DNA of 64,000 bases from Ananas comosus. Its lineage: Eukaryota > Streptophyta > Magnoliopsida > Poales > Bromeliaceae. The position numbers were made by a program, and so were the translations under genes. Shown one piece after another: positions 60,682 to 64,000 of the stretch; positions within the stretch are counted from its first letter, which is position 1; each line of letters starts with the position of its first letter. Under the pieces are notes generated by a model, which was not told where the DNA came from, ran no database searches, and saw nothing but the letters and a program-made list of their open reading frames with translations. Location of the stretch: contig NC_033636.1 in assembly GCF_001540865.1 (NCBI RefSeq), positions 7,505,334-7,569,333 on the forward strand, given 5' to 3'.

Positions 60682-61852
60682 GAGCTGGAATGCTATTAGT
60701 AGCAAACGGGTTCCGTTACTACTGATTTGTTTTTAATGATGGAGTCTCCAAATCGACGATCAGTACTGTTGAACATGATCTATACCAACTGAAGTATCTA
60801 GAAACCAATTCAAATATTTTCGACATTATTGACCTAATGATCAAAGGGTTTCAAAATTTATAATTTTAATGGTCGATATGAGGCATTTTTCTCATTTAAT
60901 GCCGTAAAGATATCTAAATCAATTGAATTTTGGTTAGAAAATTCTTCAAATTACTTAACACAAGATATAGACTCTTGATTTTGATTACAAAACTCCTATC
61001 ATCACCATTTTTTAAAAGATATTCATTTTTGTGTCCACTTGATGGACAAGAGAATAATATCAGAAAAATATAAAATTTAATTTTTAGATAGTTTAAATGG
61101 TTTAGATCAAATTCAACGGTGCCGATCATAGATTTTAAGGCTCCATCATCGAAAACAAATCGGTTTTCGGATAGCTTAAATGGTCTATGGTCTAAATTAT
61201 ATTCAACAGTGCCGATCATCGATTTGGAAGCTCCATCATCGACAACAAATCGGTAGCAACAGAGTTCATTTGCTACTAATAGCATTCCAGCTCAACTATA
61301 CACACACACCCAGCATTTACAACTATATTCAACCAAACATCTCCTGAGTGTCAGAAGCACCTGATCAGAAGGCTGGTAGTCACCGCTAACAATTTGGACC
61401 GCCTCAGAGAACCGGACGCAGCCATCGTACGTATCCAGGAGCTTCAAAACCGCATCTTCCAACTGTTTCACCTGCAAACAGCACCAATGGACGCCAAATC
61501 GAAAGAGCCGCAAATGTCTAGGGTTTGCGAAGCTAACAGATGCTCGAATAGAGGAGATTAAGTAGGATTAGGGTTTTAGAACCCAATGAAACCCTTACGT
61601 TCTCCGATTTCTCCTCCCTCTCGAGGTCCACAGCCACGGATTTGATGATTCCTAGGGCTTTCCGAATCTCCTGTGCGGATTCAAAAGAGAAGATGATTAG
61701 AATAGACATTGAGGTTAGGGTTTAGGGTTTTAGGGTTGGGAGAGGGTGGGGATTGGTACAGCGATGAGGGATTGGTTCTCGGAGGAGACGTTGGCGGCGG
61801 CGGTGGCGATTCGGGATGCGGCGGCGGAGGGGCGCGAGGTGGAGGCCGCCAT
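56558..61852 (-). CDS. MMS21: E3 SUMO ligase NSE2/MMS21 (HPY2) of the SMC5/6 complex
   Basis: Transfers SUMO to targets within the SMC5/6 DNA-repair complex; in Arabidopsis loss causes early endoreduplication and meristem defects. Seven exons: 61852-61760, 61670-61599, 61471-61361, 60198-60088, 57641-57502, 56864-56779, 56697-56558, all GT-AG with matching phases, giving 250 residues, the usual family length. The N-terminal half is helical (ENQSLIAEIRKALGIIKSV, VKQLEDAVLKLLDTYDG). The SP-RING lies in exons 5-7: MTSTQCNLLNITCPLTGKPV, DPV-like NPVRC, CKHIYEK, and RCPVAGCPKILQ, keeping the zinc-binding Cys and His. The start ATG was chosen because MAAS..SENQSLIA aligns with known N-termini; an upstream frame of Thr codons is a GTC repeat. 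The protein probably ends in VDDE. No lesion is seen. Introns host a foldback element (60679) and a 2.4-kb intron 4. Confidence 0.95.
57642..60087 (-). other. Long intron 4 of NSE2
   Basis: 2.4 kb between the helical and SP-RING coding exons. Near 58990-59330 it contains a segment of different texture ('gggtcgggcgcccatagcaggtcgacc', then CT-rich leader-like DNA) that may be inserted. No domain-bearing frame is recognised. Confidence 0.5.
60679..61296. mobile_element. Foldback-family element in NSE2 intron 3
   Basis: Perfect terminal inverted repeats of about 27 bases, starting TTGAGCTGGAATGCTATTAG at the left and its complement at the right end. The inner arms carry the family signature (AATCGACGATCAGT, TTTTCGACATTATTGACC, GAAGCTCCATCATCGA) with a second, partly duplicated right arm (about 61130-61255). 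A TA/GA microsatellite lies at the left edge. Non-coding. Confidence 0.82.
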
Positions 61853-62032
61853 TGTCGTCGTCGTCGTCGTCGTCGTGGTCGTCGTCGTCGTCACTCTTCG
61901 TTTCTTCTTTCCCCTCACCAAAATTGTTTAGGGAGAATTGAAAATAAAGGTGTTTTGTTTCAAAATTTTTAAATTTTTTCCGATATTCAAAAAAAAAAAA
62001 AGAAAAAAAAAAAACTTCAAATTCTATTTCAT
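61853..62032 (-). promoter_or_regulatory. NSE2 5' leader and proximal promoter
   Basis: Holds the GTC/GAC trinucleotide run directly upstream of the start codon (61853-61894), then T- and A-rich DNA. It borders a repeat at 62033, so the native promoter is short or includes repeat DNA. Confidence 0.4.
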
Positions 62033-62300
62033 TAGTACCGGCGAAATACCGGCGCGTTGCTGCCGATATAAAAATATTATTTTAATAAATTTTACTTTTT
62101 TTATTTTAAAATAATTTTATAAGTCTAATTATTAATTAAGTAAAAATTATATACAAATAATTTAATAGTTAATTTTATTTAAATAAAATTTATTGAAACG
62201 ACAATTTATTTTATAAAGATTTATGTGAAAAAAGATTTGAGATAAATATATCAAAATAATTTTTAAAAAATAATAAATAGAAGGGAAATAAAATATTGAA
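62033..62300 (-). mobile_element. Helitron-like 3' end (candidate)
   Basis: Sequence matches 31984-32260 ('aaatacc(c/g)gcgcg', 'ataagtctaattatta', 'gatttgagataaat'). On the minus strand it ends CGGCAGCAACGCGCCGG, a short hairpin, then GTACTAAT, a CTRRT end. Cut at its other side by the N at 62301. Confidence 0.5.
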
Positions 62301-62301
62301 N

Positions 62302-62338
<37 letters not shown>

Positions 62339-62340
<2 letters not shown>

Positions 62341-62592
62341 GGTTACTGTGCTATTAGGAGCACAACAGCCCTTGTGCTCCTAACTTTGTAACTACCGATT
62401 AAGTTTGATGAGTGGTTAGAATGAAAGATGAAGCAGATATTGGAAAGAAATTAGGTGTCTCAATTTATCCCATCCTTGAATTTCTCTTCAATATCTCCTT
62501 CTTTTCTCATTCTAACCACCCATCAAACTTGATCGGTGGTTACAAAGTTAAGAATACAAGGGCAGCTGTGCTCCTAATTGCACAGTAACCCT
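62339..62592. mobile_element. MITE-like inverted-repeat element
   Basis: Left AGGGTTACTGTGC and 'aggagcaca' are mirrored by right 'tgtgctcctaa' and GCACAGTAACCCT. The interior also pairs ('gattaagtttgatgagtggtt' with 'aaccacccatcaaacttgatc'), so the whole 254 bases can fold. GA/CT microsatellites lie on both sides. Confidence 0.8.
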
Positions 62593-62651
62593 TCTCTCTC
62601 TTTCTCTCTCTCTATATATATATAGAGAGAGAGAGAAAGAGATAGAGAGAA

Positions 62652-62880
62652 AGAGAGAACTAAGCTGGAATACTATCAATAGCACTAAGCTATTGGTGCT
62701 ATTGATTTTTTAACCCTTGGATTGAGAAATGGATGGTTAGGATGATGTAGGCCCCCAAGGGTTGAGTGAGTGGTTGGTTGAATAGTATAATTTAGCAGGT
62801 AAAACTAATCAAAGGGTTAAATCTAACGGTGAAAAACTCGATAGCACCAAATCCTTGGTGCTACCGATAGTACCCGGCCG
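62652..62880. mobile_element. MITE-like element related to 34.55-34.73 kb
   Basis: Left 'aagctggaatactatcaatagca' resembles the end of the 60679 element, and the right has 'ggtgctaccgatagta'. The middle ('gggttgagtgagtggttggttgaatagtataat') matches about 34610-34645. Non-coding. Confidence 0.6.
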
Positions 62881-62906
62881 GACTCTATATATAGAGAGAG
62901 AGAGAG

Positions 62907-63554
62907 CTAGTCTCCTATACTATCTATAGTACCGGGGCTCACCGACCGTCCCTAGAGCAAGTGGCAAAGGGCTTTGTGGTTGGTACCCGAGACCCAAGTT
63001 CGAATTCTAGTTGATTCACATTTCTAGCTAAGTTTATTTCTAAATGAAATAAACGAAGCGGGTAGCGTGCTACCTATATCTCAAAAAAAAATAAATAAAT
63101 AAATATAGTACCGGGGCTTCGGTACTATAGTCTCGTTTTCGATCTTAAGGTGTTCAAATCAACGATCTACACCGTTAAAACTGATTTAGGGTATTTAAAG
63201 TTTTTAGAAATAAAATTTTATATTTTTTCGACATAATTTACTTTATGATCAAACAATTTCAAAATTGTCAATTTTCAATGGCTGCTATAGCGAGTTTGGA
63301 GTTTAACGGTGTAGAAGAATCTAAATTTCTTCAAATTTTGATAAAAAATACTTTAAACTATCTAGATTAAGGTTAACATTCTTGATCTTGAATTTAAAAG
63401 TCCTATACTCAAATTTTAAAGATTATTCAATTTTCACCGTCCATTTTGACATAATTTATTTACTAAATAAACGATGTTGAAAAAAACTAAAATTTTATTC
63501 ATAAGAACTTCATATACCCTAGATCATATTTAACGGTGTGGATCGTTAATTTGA
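62907..63554. mobile_element. Foldback-family element broken by a SINE and an LTR
   Basis: Starts near 'ctagtctcctatactatctatagtaccgg'. The arm continues after the SINE with TTTTCGATC, AATCAACGATCTACACCG and TTTTTCGACATAATTTAC, and the inverted arm ('agatcatatttaacggtgtggatcg') is cut at 63554 by a TGTCACGCC end. Nested order: foldback first, SINE and LTR later. Confidence 0.72.
62940..63103 (+). mobile_element. tRNA-like SINE, copy 2
   Basis: Starts ACCGACCGTCCCTAGAGCAAG, has AGTTCGAATTC as B-box-like motif, the body 'aaataaacgaagcgggtagc', and an A-rich (AAAT)n tail. TATAGTACCGGGGCT flanks it at 62925-62939 and 63104-63118, a perfect 15-base duplication. Same family as 23606-23763. Confidence 0.9.
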
Positions 63555-63928
63555 TGTCACGCCCCGGATATCTCGTTCCCCGGGCACGCCGACAAATCCG
63601 CCGTATACAAAAAAATTTTTCTTGTATACGAAGCGTCAAAGTACCTGTAGAAATACGATACTACAAACAGTAGTATAGAGCTGCTCAAAAAAACTAAATA
63701 ACTGAGTTTCATATACATAGCTAGAATCCAAAATACAAGGTTACTTGCACTGGCGAGTTAAACAACTATATACATAAACTCCAAAACAACAACTACCTGC
63801 AGTAGTGGAAAGCCTCTATCTCTGACTGTCGGGTAAGGCTCTAGCTCGCAACGCCCTTGCCTCGATCCTGGTCGGCGGAAGATGCAGCAGCCGGCACCTG
63901 TGGCTCTGCAAAACAGGAGTAACAACTG
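63555..63928 (-). mobile_element. Gypsy-like LTR fragment
   Basis: Begins TGTCACGCCCCGGATATC and is the reverse complement of the right end of 14670-16566, with divergence. It runs into the assembly gap. Confidence 0.65.
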
Positions 63929-64000
63929 NNNNNNNNNNNNNNNNNNNNNNNNNNNNNNNNNNNNNNNNNNNNNNNNNNNNNNNNNNNNNNNNNNNNNNNN
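63929..64000. other. Assembly gap
   Basis: A run of N to the end of the window. Confidence 1.

Noticed and set aside
61730..61921. NSE2 start at an upstream ATG giving a poly-Thr N-terminus
   Set aside because: The Thr run is a translated GTC/GAC repeat. Known NSE2 proteins start at the MAAS-like position used here.
1..64000. CRISPR array, operon or other prokaryote-type system
   Set aside because: Spliced genes, plant repeats and plastid inserts show a plant nuclear genome, and none of the tandem repeats has spacer structure.

Overview
The window looks like nuclear DNA of a flowering plant, most likely a monocot. It has large AT-rich intergenic stretches, GC-rich first exons, many GA/CT and TA microsatellites, plant retroelements with initiator-Met primer sites, and chloroplast-derived fragments. 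Pineapple or another commelinid is my guess and is not proven by the sequence. The DNA is a draft assembly: single N bases at 12930, 36519, 38940 and 62301 mark contig joins, and 63929-64000 is a gap. Several genes carry single-base frameshifts that may be consensus errors.

Five protein genes can be supported. (1) 1597-7574, +: an 11-exon auxin response factor of the ARF3/ETTIN class, with B3 and ARF middle domains, no PB1 tail and two tasiR-ARF target sites in exon 10. (2) 18223-21300, +: a G-type lectin receptor kinase of the ZmPK1 type. (3) 39168-42895, +: its direct-repeat paralogue, broken by a stop codon right after the catalytic VAVK lysine. (4) 44621-53785, -: a large nuclear AAA-ATPase with AT-hook-like and extended PHD-like regions and a degenerate second AAA module (BRP1/At3g15120 type). 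(5) 56558-61852, -: the SMC5/6 SUMO ligase NSE2/MMS21 (HPY2) with an SP-RING. Genes 4 and 5 are on the same strand and both act in chromatin or genome maintenance, but nothing suggests co-transcription.

The rest is layered mobile DNA. A 5.56-kb Ty1/copia element (24411-29971) has both LTRs and a TTATA target duplication. It sits in a sequence whose uninterrupted inverted copy lies at 11.1-11.6 kb. Also present: three TRIM-like miniature LTR elements (35445, 38337, 48797), two with perfect 5-bp target duplications; two tRNA-like SINEs with 15-16-bp target duplications; a hAT-type MITE with an 8-bp duplication inside an ARF3 intron; a foldback family with long inverted arms (at least five members); a second foldback family built from a 'gtaccctgtggttt' motif; gypsy-like LTR pieces; and Helitron- and CACTA-like ends. 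A chimeric plastid insert (matK plus antisense rpoC1) lies just upstream of the second receptor kinase.

The most unusual signal is in the copia element. Its primer-binding position does not match the usual tRNA-Met end, but it is exactly complementary over 16 nt to a site in its own LTR, which suggests self-priming.
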